NCBI RefSeq assembly: GCF_025210435.1
Contig: NZ_JAOART010000136.1
Coordinates: 1 to 42,085, forward strand
Source of the DNA: Anaeromicrobium sp.
GTDB taxonomy: Bacteria > Bacillota > Clostridia > Peptostreptococcales > Thermotaleaceae
Direction: 5' to 3'
DNA: 42,085 nucleotides
The position numbers were made by a program, and so were the translations under genes. Shown here in pieces: positions 25,229-33,039 of this stretch. The notes beneath the pieces are model-generated. The model was not told where the DNA came from. It did not search any database and saw only the letters and a program-made list of their open reading frames with translations. Every line of letters starts with the position of its first letter. The first letter of the stretch is position 1.

Positions 25229-25927
25229 TTATATATGCTCATCCACAATATTTTGTTTTAAAAATCTATCTGTTCTCTCCATATCCTCTGCATTTATACT
25301 CATACTAATTGATTTTTTCCCTTCCCCAAAAAAGTATTTACTCCTACTCCTACTCCTACTCTTACTATCTCTTAATTTAAATTCCAAGTCATAATATTCC
25401 ACATTATTACTATTAGTTCTTAAACCACTCCAGTTGTATGATATAATCCTATTCCAGGTATCATTTCCATTTTTACCATATATGCCATCTTCATAAATTA
25501 TGGTACACGTCCAGTCTGATCTCCTCAAAGAGTAAGCAATTGCAAATAGTGTTTGAGTAATTGCAACTAATAATTTATCATAACCATAACTTACATATCT
25601 ATCTATAACTCTATATTTCATATCTCCATCACTTAACCCTATACTCTGTTTTAATTCTTTCACATAGCTATAATCTAGAAGTTCATACCAACTTTTTATA
25701 TATTCAGGATTTAACATGGAATATGTACGTTCATAATACCTCATAAACATTTTTAAATTTGAATATGCTAGAACAATCCAAAATAATCCATATATAATCC
25801 AATAATTGTTTCCCTTTAATGATTTAGCAATTACTTTTTTCTCTCTTTTATACCTTTGCACTTGTTGTATAATTATCATTAATACAAAAAGCATTATTAT
25901 TATATAGTAGAACATGATCATATCCAT
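25229..25927 (-). CDS. Membrane protein with C-terminal PH-like region (DUF5673-like)
   Basis: A 232-residue protein. Hydrophobic segments lie near residues 3-22 and 42-63, with a third near 120-133; a C-terminal beta-rich region of about 100 residues follows (CTIIYEDGIYGKNGNDTWN, then YNWSGLRTNSNNVEYYDLEF), reminiscent of the DUF5673 or bacterial PH-like domains. Function unknown. A run of alternating Ser/Arg (SKSRSRSRSK near 193-202) results from an AGGAGT microsatellite at about 25341-25367. The ATG has an AAAGGAG site. It follows the small membrane protein at 25991 by 63 bp. Confidence 0.65.
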   Translation of the reverse strand: MDMIMFYYIIIMLFVLMIIIQQVQRYKREKKVIAKSLKGNNYWIIYGLFWIVLAYSNLKMFMRYYERTYSMLNPEYIKSWYELLDYSYVKELKQSIGLSDGDMKYRVIDRYVSYGYDKLLVAITQTLFAIAYSLRRSDWTCTIIYEDGIYGKNGNDTWNRIISYNWSGLRTNSNNVEYYDLEFKLRDSKSRSRSRSKYFFGEGKKSISMSINAEDMERTDRFLKQNIVDEHI

Positions 25928-25990
25928 TTCTAAAAAACTCCTTTATCCTAATATTGTATATTCATCATAAGATTCCTTATTTACATTTTT

Positions 25991-26254
25991 CTACATAATT
26001 ATATTCCAAATAATCTTTATTCCTAAATACTGTAATCCTACTATGGCAACACAACAGAATATGAACATACCAAATCTCATTTGTGAAGCAATATCATCCC
26101 AATATTCTCCCCCAATAAAGGATATCCAGTTAGGAATGAAACAATATCTAATACATTCTAGAAAATCTTCTATGCTAAAAAAGAATTTATTATACAAGTA
26201 TTTGTAAGCGGGTATGTTAATTATTATTAGACCTAAAATTATTATCAATTCCAT
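25991..26254 (-). CDS. Small membrane protein of unknown function
   Basis: An 87-residue protein with two long hydrophobic helices (about 1-20 and 58-84) joined by a polar loop containing FSIEDFLECIRYCFIPNWIS. AAGGGGGG lies just before the ATG. It is in line with the GNAT gene 24 bp upstream and the DUF5673-like gene downstream, so the three may be one transcript. The family is not recognised. Confidence 0.55.
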   Translation of the reverse strand: MELIIILGLIIINIPAYKYLYNKFFFSIEDFLECIRYCFIPNWISFIGGEYWDDIASQMRFGMFIFCCVAIVGLQYLGIKIIWNIIM

Positions 26255-26278
26255 ATGCCCCCCCTTAATATGTCATAT

Positions 26279-26824
26279 CTACTTGTTAATAAGAGCCATA
26301 GTATATGAATCTACATACTCATTCCCTATACGATGATCTCCTTTTAATGTTCCTTCTATTTCAAATCCAAACTTTTTATACAACTCTATGGCCCTATGGT
26401 TTTTAGATACAGCTTTTAATTCTATCCTTCTTATATTATTCTCTTTAGTCCAATCTATCATGGTTTTAATCAAACTATTACCTACACCCTTTCCCCAGTA
26501 ATCCTTTAATACTCCCATACCAAATTCACATATATGATTAATTCTATATAAACTATTTCCACTAAGGCCTAGTGTACCTACTATTTTTTCATTAATTGTA
26601 GCAACTAAAAACAAATCATTTTTATTTTCTAGTTTCCTTTTTATAATATTCTCCTCTTCTTCTAATGTGCATTTGAATTCGCCCTCTGTCCTAAGCATAT
26701 AATCAGTCTCCCTATCTAAAATAGGAACTATATTAATTAAATCACTAGCATCATTTATTTCTGCACTTCTAACTATAATTCTAATATTATTCTTATGAAA
26801 TTCTCTAGGTTCAATTCTAGCCAT
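26279..26824 (-). CDS. GNAT family N-acetyltransferase (RimI/RimJ-like)
   Basis: A 181-residue acetyltransferase. The CoA-binding loop is in FGMGVLKDYWGKGVGNSLIK, followed by NNIRRIELKAVSKNHRAIEL and YKKFGFEIEGTLKGDHRIGN, the standard GNAT C-terminal order. The substrate could be a protein N-terminus, an amine or an antibiotic. The ATG at 26824 is preferred (AATGGAG eight bases upstream); an earlier ATG at 26857 has no site. First gene of a likely three-gene minus-strand unit. Confidence 0.88.
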   Translation of the reverse strand: MARIEPREFHKNNIRIIVRSAEINDASDLINIVPILDRETDYMLRTEGEFKCTLEEEENIIKRKLENKNDLFLVATINEKIVGTLGLSGNSLYRINHICEFGMGVLKDYWGKGVGNSLIKTMIDWTKENNIRRIELKAVSKNHRAIELYKKFGFEIEGTLKGDHRIGNEYVDSYTMALINK

Positions 26825-26893
26825 TTTAAACACTCCATTCTTATTATTCATATTCATTATACATATTTTACCATTATATTCTAAAAAAATATA

Positions 26894-26919
26894 CTCTCAA
26901 TGGATATATCCACTAAGAG
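26894..26919 (-). terminator. Terminator of DUF1361 gene
   Basis: On the minus strand CTCTTAGTGGATA pairs with TATCCATTGAGAG (two G-U pairs), followed by TATATTTTTTTAG. It begins 14 bp after the stop codon. Confidence 0.8.
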
Positions 26920-26933
26920 CATCTAATTAAATC

Positions 26934-27638
26934 TTATCTACTTTCAGCACTCACATATGTCAAGTAATAAAGGACTATATAACTTAAAATTAAAAAGGAA
27001 CTAAACATACTAGTAAATATAAATGTTTCCTTATTTAAAGTTTGTGTGATAGATTTTACAACGGATAATGGCTCTGTTACAATATACCAACTATTTAATC
27101 TTGGGAATCTGCCAAGATAAATACCATAGCCACATGTAAACTGAACTCCTAACACAAATAACCATCCTGTAAACTTTCCTATCCTTTTCTCTACTAATCT
27201 ATGGATTATATACAAGGAAATGAACCCTACTAAAAATCCAATTGAAATAAATAGCAAGTTTAATAGAAAATCAAACCAAACATTTAAATTTGTATTAACT
27301 CCACCACTATTATAAAAATTTATTCTACTTATATGAATAAGGTCTGTAATCATATAGGGTGCATTGGGATAGAAGAAAAACCATGCTAATCCTAAAAAAA
27401 ATCCTAGTGTATTTCCTCTACCTCTTCTACGTTTTTCATATATGTAATTTAATACTATTGAAGCAATCAATGATATCCATGCCAATATTAAATTCCAAAT
27501 GAGATATACATAGGTAATCCTTGTGATATCTACTACACGAGACATCACAAGAGCACTTCCTAATGCAGATAAGAAAAAATTAATTCCTATTAGGATTTTA
27601 GTGTGCTTAGTCATAATAGGTCTATCTATTAGAGTCAT
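26934..27638 (-). CDS. DUF1361 integral membrane protein
   Basis: A 234-residue protein with six membrane helices. The DUF1361 signatures are clear: LAWFFFYPNAPYMITDLIHI (near residues 84-103) and GYGIYLGRFPRLNSW (near 171-185). Members are found in many Firmicutes, but their function is unknown; no catalytic residues are established. The ATG is preceded by AGAGGAGGCAAGACA. A single gene with its own terminator. Confidence 0.85.
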   Translation of the reverse strand: MTLIDRPIMTKHTKILIGINFFLSALGSALVMSRVVDITRITYVYLIWNLILAWISLIASIVLNYIYEKRRRGRGNTLGFFLGLAWFFFYPNAPYMITDLIHISRINFYNSGGVNTNLNVWFDFLLNLLFISIGFLVGFISLYIIHRLVEKRIGKFTGWLFVLGVQFTCGYGIYLGRFPRLNSWYIVTEPLSVVKSITQTLNKETFIFTSMFSSFLILSYIVLYYLTYVSAESR

Positions 27639-27720
27639 TGTCTTGCCTCCTCTTAATTTGTTGTACTCAATTTTTTCACTCCTATATGTATATTTGCCTT
27701 AATATGCCTTCTCCATACTA

Positions 27721-27775
27721 AAAATATATTACCCCTATTGTATACATTTTTAGTACAATAGGGGTAATATATTTT
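27721..27775 (-). terminator. Terminator of the iron-sulfur operon (22-bp stem)
   Basis: AAAATATATTACCCCTATTG plus TA and its perfect complement enclose an 11-base loop. It lies about 70 bp after the last gene of the operon and ends in T residues on the minus strand. Confidence 0.82.
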
Positions 27776-27844
27776 ATATGTCAAATTTTAATCTTCATAA
27801 AATTTCTTCCAATAGATATTTCCTGTTCCCTTTAACTCCACTTC

Positions 27845-28201
27845 TTAATTACCACATTCTCCTTCATGGGCATGTTCTCTACAAACACTTCCTGTTGATT
27901 TAAGATCTCCATCTAAATACGTTTTTATTACATCATCTAAATTTCCACATGCACCAACTACCACATTAACTCCATTTTCTGCAAATAGTTCTTGAGCAGT
28001 GGCACCCATTCCACCAGCAATAATAACATCTACTCCCTGTTCACCTAAATATCTTGGTAAAAATCCAGGTTTATGTCCTGGGTTTTGTAAAAATTCCCTT
28101 TTATTAACGGTTTTACCGTCCACATTAAATACTTCAAATCCTTCACAGTGGCCAAAGTGACCAGAAACCACATTTCCATCCTTTGCAATTGCTATTTTCA
28201 T
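27845..28201 (-). CDS. NifX/NifB-type FeMo-cofactor-binding family protein
   Basis: A 118-residue protein of the dinitrogenase iron-molybdenum cofactor family (PF02579), starting MKIAIAKDGNVVSGHFGHCE with the GHFG loop, then IIAGGMGATAQELFAENG and a Cys/His-rich tail (SVCREHAHEGEC). Such proteins bind or shuttle metal-sulfur clusters; Desulfovibrio orange protein is a relative. Its start overlaps the preceding ATPase gene by four bases (ATGA). It is the last gene of the five-gene operon. After its TAA, 18 further sense codons stay in frame (up to a second TAA), probably by chance or as a gene remnant. Confidence 0.87.
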   Translation of the reverse strand: MKIAIAKDGNVVSGHFGHCEGFEVFNVDGKTVNKREFLQNPGHKPGFLPRYLGEQGVDVIIAGGMGATAQELFAENGVNVVVGACGNLDDVIKTYLDGDLKSTGSVCREHAHEGECGN

Positions 28202-29058
28202 AGTATACCCTCCTTATATTTTTCATAGATCTTTTCCCATATATTTTTAATTTCTTTTCCTGCCATACTATCTTCATAAGAAATAATAGGCTTTAATTCA
28301 TTAACAGCCTGTTGAACAATAGGGTCAAATGGAATTTTGCCTAAGACCTTAACAGATTCATTTTCACAATATCTTTCAATTTCTAAAGACATTTCTTCAT
28401 TAATATCATACTTGTTTATGCAGGCAAAAGGTTTCACTCTAAAATGATCTATTAAAGAAAGAATTCTCTTGAAATCATTTAGTCCAGATTGGGTAGGTTC
28501 TATAACTATTAAAGCCATATCACAACCTGTAATAGATGCCATAACGGCACATCCTATTCCAGGAGTCCCATCCAGGATCATTAGCTCATTATTCTTTTGG
28601 TACTTTAAGGCATTTTTTCTAACCTCTGTAACTAATTTTCCAGAGCCTTCAGCTCCAACAACCATTTCTGCTCTAGATAATATGCCCCCATCCGTTTTAG
28701 TAATTATGGTTTCCCCTGTAACTTCGTCTTCTAAAGCAATTGCACCTACAGGACAAACGGCCTTACATGCGGCACATCCTTCACATTTTAATTCTATAAT
28801 TTCATTATCATTTATTGCAGCAAATCTGCATACTTCACTGCATCTTCCACATTCTATACATTTATTTTTATCTATCTTAGCTATTTTTGCCCCAATAAAT
28901 TGAGAAGAAGCTATATCCTCTCCCTGTAGAACAATATTAAGATTAGAGGCATCCACATCACAATCAACTTTGATACTTTCTTTATTTAGATATGCAAAGG
29001 AAGCTGCAACAGTAGTTTTACCCGTACCGCCTTTTCCACTTATTACAACAAGCTGCAT
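28198..29058 (-). CDS. MinD-type P-loop ATPase with two 4Fe-4S ferredoxin motifs
   Basis: A 286-residue cytosolic protein. The deviant Walker A SGKGGTGKTTVAASFA is at residues 7-22. A ferredoxin insert follows with two clusters, CIECGRCSEVC (near 71-81) and CEGCAACKAVC (near 93-103). GTPGIGCAVMASITGCD is the switch II region. These proteins are thought to use ATP in assembling or moving Fe-S clusters with NifX and Mrp partners. The start overlaps the upstream ATPase gene by 16 bases and the end overlaps the downstream nifX-like gene by four, so translation is coupled. Confidence 0.92.
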   Translation of the reverse strand: MQLVVISGKGGTGKTTVAASFAYLNKESIKVDCDVDASNLNIVLQGEDIASSQFIGAKIAKIDKNKCIECGRCSEVCRFAAINDNEIIELKCEGCAACKAVCPVGAIALEDEVTGETIITKTDGGILSRAEMVVGAEGSGKLVTEVRKNALKYQKNNELMILDGTPGIGCAVMASITGCDMALIVIEPTQSGLNDFKRILSLIDHFRVKPFACINKYDINEEMSLEIERYCENESVKVLGKIPFDPIVQQAVNELKPIISYEDSMAGKEIKNIWEKIYEKYKEGIL

Positions 29059-29897
29059 TCTATTTCCTCCTCTACTTTTTTACCTAAGTCTAAAAATATT
29101 TCCTTATATCTATCATGTTCTACAAGTAATTTGCCCTTTGAGTACAATATGGCAGCATCTTTATGAAACATTACTTTTCCTAATATATTTATTTTTTCCC
29201 TTTCACAATACTCTTCTATTAAATCCTTTTCATTACTTCCCCTATTTATTATAATTCCAAAGGGAATATTCATAGTTCTCACAAGTTCTATGGCGATTTT
29301 TAGGTCATGAAGGCCAAAGGCTGTAGGCTCCGTTACTAAGACTGCATAATCTACCCCTTCAATAGAAGCTACTACAGAACAAGCACTTCCTGGAGAACAA
29401 TCTATAATAGTGTTTTCATTTCCAATCATTTTCTTTAAATTCCTAATGATTGGAACGGCCATAGGTTCTCCAATATTTAAAGTTCCTCTCATGCATGTTA
29501 TTTCATCATCATTCCCTACGTTAATACTTCCAATCTCCCTATCTACTTCAGAAATGGCATCATATGCACACACTAGGCTACATGCTCCACATCCGTGGCA
29601 TAATTTATCAAATAATAAAACATCCTTGTTTACCCATGCTAAAGCATTAAATTGACATATCTTTACGCACTTTTCACATCCTATGCACTTACATGTGTCG
29701 ATCTTAGGAACAGGTATACTAACCTTCTCAGTTTTTGTAATCTTGGGATTTAAAAATATGAATCCATTTGGTTCTTCCACATCACAATCCACATAATTCC
29801 ACCCCATTACTTTGGCTAGATTAGTAGAAATGGTAGTTTTTCCTGTTCCACCTTTTCCACTCAAAACTGCAATTTTCATTTTACTATGATCTTCCAT
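29043..29897 (-). CDS. MinD-type P-loop ATPase with two 4Fe-4S ferredoxin motifs (paralogue)
   Basis: A 284-residue paralogue of the next gene. The Walker A SGKGGTGKTTISTNLAKVM begins near residue 13. The clusters are CIGCEKCVKIC (near 70-80) and CHGCGACSLVC (near 98-108), and CSPGSACSVVASIEGVD is the switch region. The two neighbouring ATPases probably form a heterodimer, as paired MinD-like proteins of this cluster do in many anaerobes (inference). It overlaps the upstream nifX-like gene by 14 bases, and GAAATAGAAATGGAAGAT at the start gives little ribosome binding signal of its own, consistent with coupling. Confidence 0.92.
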   Translation of the reverse strand: MEDHSKMKIAVLSGKGGTGKTTISTNLAKVMGWNYVDCDVEEPNGFIFLNPKITKTEKVSIPVPKIDTCKCIGCEKCVKICQFNALAWVNKDVLLFDKLCHGCGACSLVCAYDAISEVDREIGSINVGNDDEITCMRGTLNIGEPMAVPIIRNLKKMIGNENTIIDCSPGSACSVVASIEGVDYAVLVTEPTAFGLHDLKIAIELVRTMNIPFGIIINRGSNEKDLIEEYCEREKINILGKVMFHKDAAILYSKGKLLVEHDRYKEIFLDLGKKVEEEIECSLL

Positions 29898-30264
29898 TTC
29901 TATTTCTCATTCCAGAGTGGGCAGGAACTGCATTATTTATGATTTCTAATTTATTATCTAAAAACAACTCTATTTCTTCTTTAATACTTTTTCCACTACA
30001 TTTATAAATGTCTACTTTTCCACTTTGTAATACTCTCATTGCGTTTGGTCCCACATACCCAGTAATCAAAGCGCCTACTGCACAATCAACTAATTGCTGT
30101 CCTGCAGCGATTCCAGCACCCTGAGCAGAAGTTACACCTTTATTTTCAACATGTTCAAAGGACTTGTTTTCTGTATCATAGATTGTAAAATAATTACACC
30201 TTCCAAATCTTTCATCTATAGTTGATTCCTTATCCTTTGTAACGCTTGTAATAGCTATCTTCAT
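29884..30264 (-). CDS. NifX/NifB-type FeMo-cofactor-binding family protein (paralogue)
   Basis: A 126-residue PF02579 protein beginning MKIAITSVTKDKESTIDERF with the GRCNYFTIYD loop, then GIAAGQQLVDCAVGALITGY. It has a shorter, basic tail (MRNRNGRS) instead of the Cys/His tail of the operon's other copy, so the two probably differ in metal handling. The start overlaps the mrp stop by four bases (ATGA), and the end overlaps the first ATPase by 14 bases. Confidence 0.87.
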   Translation of the reverse strand: MKIAITSVTKDKESTIDERFGRCNYFTIYDTENKSFEHVENKGVTSAQGAGIAAGQQLVDCAVGALITGYVGPNAMRVLQSGKVDIYKCSGKSIKEEIELFLDNKLEIINNAVPAHSGMRNRNGRS

Positions 30265-31055
30265 TTTTCCATTCCCCCTATTCTTTCTTCTAATTTTTCT
30301 GCTAATTGCTCACATAGTCCAAAATATGTTTTACCAAATATCTCTACTCTTCCCTCATCACATAAAGTTACAAAATCTTGATTAATAGGAAGCTTTTCTA
30401 ATACTTCCATATCCATCTCCTTTGCAACTTCTTCTATGTTGCTTTCTCCAAATATGTAATGTTTTTTATCACAATCTGGACATTGAAAATAGCTCATATT
30501 TTCCACAAGTCCATAGATAGGAGTAGCCATCATCCTAGCCATATTTACAGATTTTTTTACTATTAATTGTACTAAATCCTGTGGACAAGAAACTACAACT
30601 ATACCATCAACTGGTAGGGACTGCATTATTGTTAATGGAACATCCCCTGTTCCTGGCGGTAAATCAATTAAAAGATAATCTAACTCTCCCCAAGCCACAT
30701 CTGTATAAAATTGTTTCACCATAGATGCTATAAGTGGTCCTCTCCATACCACTGGTGAATCTTCTTGATCCATCATGAGATTAATAGAGATTACTTTTAT
30801 ACCTGTTGTTGTTTCTACTGGTTGAATTACATTATCAATTGCAACGGCTCTTTTTTCTCCTATTCCAAATACTTTAGGAATACTTGGTCCTGTAATATCA
30901 GCGTCTAGTATACCTACTTTGTATCCTTTATTTTGTAAAGATACTGCCATTAAAGAAGTAACTGACGATTTTCCTACTCCTCCCTTTCCACTCATAATAG
31001 CAACAACCTTTTTAATATCTGTTCCCTCTTGTGGTTTTTCTTTTTCTATATGCAT
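30261..31055 (-). CDS. mrp: Mrp/ApbC (NBP35-like) Fe-S carrier ATPase
   Basis: A 264-residue ParA/MinD-superfamily protein and the first gene of the operon. The deviant Walker A is IMSGKGGVGKSSVTSLMA, followed by ADITGPSIPKVFG, DLPPGTGDVPLT (Walker B/switch) and the carboxy-terminal CPDC pair in YFQCPDCDKKHYIFG that bridges a 4Fe-4S cluster. It is known as a carrier that delivers Fe-S clusters to apoproteins. The ATG at 31055 has an ideal CGGAGGG site seven bases upstream; an earlier ATG (31085) lies inside the inverted repeat and promoter region. Confidence 0.93.
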   Translation of the reverse strand: MHIEKEKPQEGTDIKKVVAIMSGKGGVGKSSVTSLMAVSLQNKGYKVGILDADITGPSIPKVFGIGEKRAVAIDNVIQPVETTTGIKVISINLMMDQEDSPVVWRGPLIASMVKQFYTDVAWGELDYLLIDLPPGTGDVPLTIMQSLPVDGIVVVSCPQDLVQLIVKKSVNMARMMATPIYGLVENMSYFQCPDCDKKHYIFGESNIEEVAKEMDMEVLEKLPINQDFVTLCDEGRVEIFGKTYFGLCEQLAEKLEERIGGMEK

Positions 31056-31074
31056 TTGTATCCCTCCGAATTTT

Positions 31075-31135
31075 ATTATTGGCATTTGCTAATTACATTA
31101 TACTCCATTTTTGTTTTTTGTCAAATGCCAATAAT
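31075..31135 (-). promoter_or_regulatory. Promoter of the mrp operon bracketed by a 14-bp inverted repeat
   Basis: On the minus strand TTGACA (31124-31119), a 16-base spacer and TATAAT (31102-31097). Perfect arms ATTATTGGCATTTG (31075-31088) and CAAATGCCAATAAT (31122-31135) flank it 33 bp apart; the upstream arm runs into the -35 box and the downstream arm covers the start of the mRNA leader. This placement suits an operator for a dimeric or looping repressor, or an RNA hairpin in the leader if transcription starts further up. The regulator is unknown. Confidence 0.72.
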
Positions 31136-31147
31136 ACGTATAATTCC

Positions 31148-31185
31148 ATTAAAATAGAGGACTATTCCTAGTCCTCTATTTTAAT
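31148..31185 (-). terminator. Terminator of second chemoreceptor gene
   Basis: A perfect 15-bp stem ATTAAAATAGAGGAC and complement with an 8-base loop, 30 bp beyond the stop codon; the T-rich tail on the minus strand fits. Confidence 0.88.
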
Positions 31186-31214
31186 GCATATAACCTTTTC
31201 TATATTTCTTTCAT

Positions 31215-32789
31215 TTATACATTTAAAACTGCTTGCAAAGATAATGATACGGAAATAACCATTCCTTCTTTATATGGAATATGTAAAAACTTATATATTT
31301 CATTATCGTGGACTCTCTTCCTAATAGGAGTAGATCTATAGCCATCTTTCAATTTTGAAGCTTCATAGGATATGGGATCTATTTCAAAAGAATCTAATCC
31401 AATTCCATCTGGGTCAGAAGACTTTATTATTATGCCTGAATTATCAACCACATATATCTCCCCAATATTAAGGGTCATGGCAAGTTCTTTTAAATCAACA
31501 TTGTTTGATTTATCCATATGCGACTTTACATCTAAAGCCTTTTGATACATATATTTATCCATTGTATCCTTAGCTACACTCTGCTGTAAACTATTAGCAT
31601 ATGTCTTTAAATTATTTGATTCCATTACTATATCCTTAAAGGATGTATTTATTTCCTCTATAACTGCACTAAATTGTTGGCAATCGGCCACATTTCCCTC
31701 TGAAATCCCTCTTATAGTTTCCACTGAATTAATTACTCTTGTAGTATGTCCTGCCATTTCTTCCATATGATCCCCAATTGTTGAAACTTGAGATTTTGTA
31801 TCTAAAGTACTATCTGATATTTTTTTAAATGCTATCTCTGTTTTCTCAGCTATATGTATACCCTCTTGGATCTTATCTGTACCCTTTTCCATTTCTTTTG
31901 TTAATTCTAAAATTCTTTTCTCCATATCTTGAATAACTGCACTGATTTCTTGTGATGCAGCCTGGGACTGATTTGATAAATTACCAATTTCATTTGCCAC
32001 AACGGCAAATCCCTTTCCATGTTCACCTGCTCTAGCCGCTTCAATAGATGAATTTAATGCAAGTAAATTAGTCTGTTCAGTAATTCCCTTAATAATATCT
32101 GAAAACTTTATTATTTGTGAAAAACTGTCTATGAAATTATTAAGATTATTACTATACTCAATCATATCATTTCTTATAATCTCAATAGATTCCTTTGTCT
32201 TTCCCACATATTTGTTGCCATCCTCAGTAAGCTTAACAGATACATCTGCCTGGTTCATAATTTTATTTAACTGTCCTCTTATATTTTCTATATTATGTCC
32301 TACATTTTCAATATTACTAAAAATGCTATTTATAGATTCCATTTGATTTAATGATCCAGCTACTATTTCTTCACTTGTAGTTGCAATCTGCTCTGTTGAT
32401 GACTCCATATGATTCACCTTATCTGACACCTTATCTGATACTTGAGCAAGATCTACAGATGATTTTAACACATGCTTTGAGGCTTCCTTTGTGTTATTAA
32501 ATTTATCTACAATTAATGATACATACCCTTCACAATTATTATTTTTCACATATTCATCTAAGTCATAATCATAGCGACTTTTAGTAACAATATCTAATAT
32601 GTACTCTAATTCATTCATTTTCCCTTTATGTATATTTGCAAATAATATGTATCCATATACTGTTGTCAAAAGAATATTAATAACTACAGATATATAGTAA
32701 TTCATATTTTGCAAAATGCTCATATTTATAATAGTTATGATTGTTAAATACAATAAGGAAACACTACCTGTAATTAAATTTTTTTTCAT
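31215..32789 (-). CDS. Methyl-accepting chemotaxis protein with C-terminal sensor-like domain
   Basis: A 524-residue chemoreceptor with unusual order. Two adjacent helices (about 8-28 and 33-52) are separated by only a few residues, so there is no periplasmic sensor. No clear HAMP follows. The signalling coiled coil has the conserved tip [20 protein letters not shown] near residues 244-263. After it, residues about 415-524 form a compact alpha/beta domain ([44 protein letters not shown]) that resembles a Cache/PAS-type sensor. It would therefore sense inside the cell at its C-terminus. The ATG has AAGGAGAATATCAGA. Own promoter and terminator. Confidence 0.88.
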   Translation of the reverse strand: MKKNLITGSVSLLYLTIITIINMSILQNMNYYISVVINILLTTVYGYILFANIHKGKMNELEYILDIVTKSRYDYDLDEYVKNNNCEGYVSLIVDKFNNTKEASKHVLKSSVDLAQVSDKVSDKVNHMESSTEQIATTSEEIVAGSLNQMESINSIFSNIENVGHNIENIRGQLNKIMNQADVSVKLTEDGNKYVGKTKESIEIIRNDMIEYSNNLNNFIDSFSQIIKFSDIIKGITEQTNLLALNSSIEAARAGEHGKGFAVVANEIGNLSNQSQAASQEISAVIQDMEKRILELTKEMEKGTDKIQEGIHIAEKTEIAFKKISDSTLDTKSQVSTIGDHMEEMAGHTTRVINSVETIRGISEGNVADCQQFSAVIEEINTSFKDIVMESNNLKTYANSLQQSVAKDTMDKYMYQKALDVKSHMDKSNNVDLKELAMTLNIGEIYVVDNSGIIIKSSDPDGIGLDSFEIDPISYEASKLKDGYRSTPIRKRVHDNEIYKFLHIPYKEGMVISVSLSLQAVLNV

Positions 32790-32903
32790 TCTGATATTCT
32801 CCTTGAATTTTATAATCAGCTTACATTTCTTGCCTATTTTCCCTTATTTTTCCTTCAATTTCCTCCTTCTTTCTTCCTTTTTCTTGATTTTTCGCACTTC
32901 TTA

Positions 32904-32932
32904 AGTATAGCAATACTTCTTATAAAATTCAA
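32904..32932 (-). promoter_or_regulatory. Promoter of second chemoreceptor gene
   Basis: On the minus strand TTGAAT (32932-32927), a 17-base spacer and TATACT (32909-32904). A small dyad AAGTATAGCAATACTT overlaps the -10 box and could be an operator. A 115-base purine-rich leader follows. Confidence 0.62.
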
Positions 32933-33012
32933 TTATATAAATCCTTTACTAATAAAAATCTATTTTCATATTTTGGCTGACTCAAATGGCTACTTCACTT
33001 TCCCCAACTTTA

Positions 33013-33039
33013 CCTAGTTAAGTAATGGGATTTGGATTG
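33013..33039. repeat. Possible family B fragment
   Basis: CTAGTTAAGT followed by GGGATTTGGATTGTT matches the inner half of B2/B4 (CTAGTAAGTT ... GGGATTTGGATTATT). It ends exactly at the stop codon of the serine hydrolase gene. Too short for certainty. Confidence 0.3.

Noticed and set aside
27786-27844. In-frame 18-codon extension after the last nifX-like gene
   Set aside because: It follows a TAA, has no known domain, and readthrough of TAA is unlikely; most probably chance or a tiny remnant.
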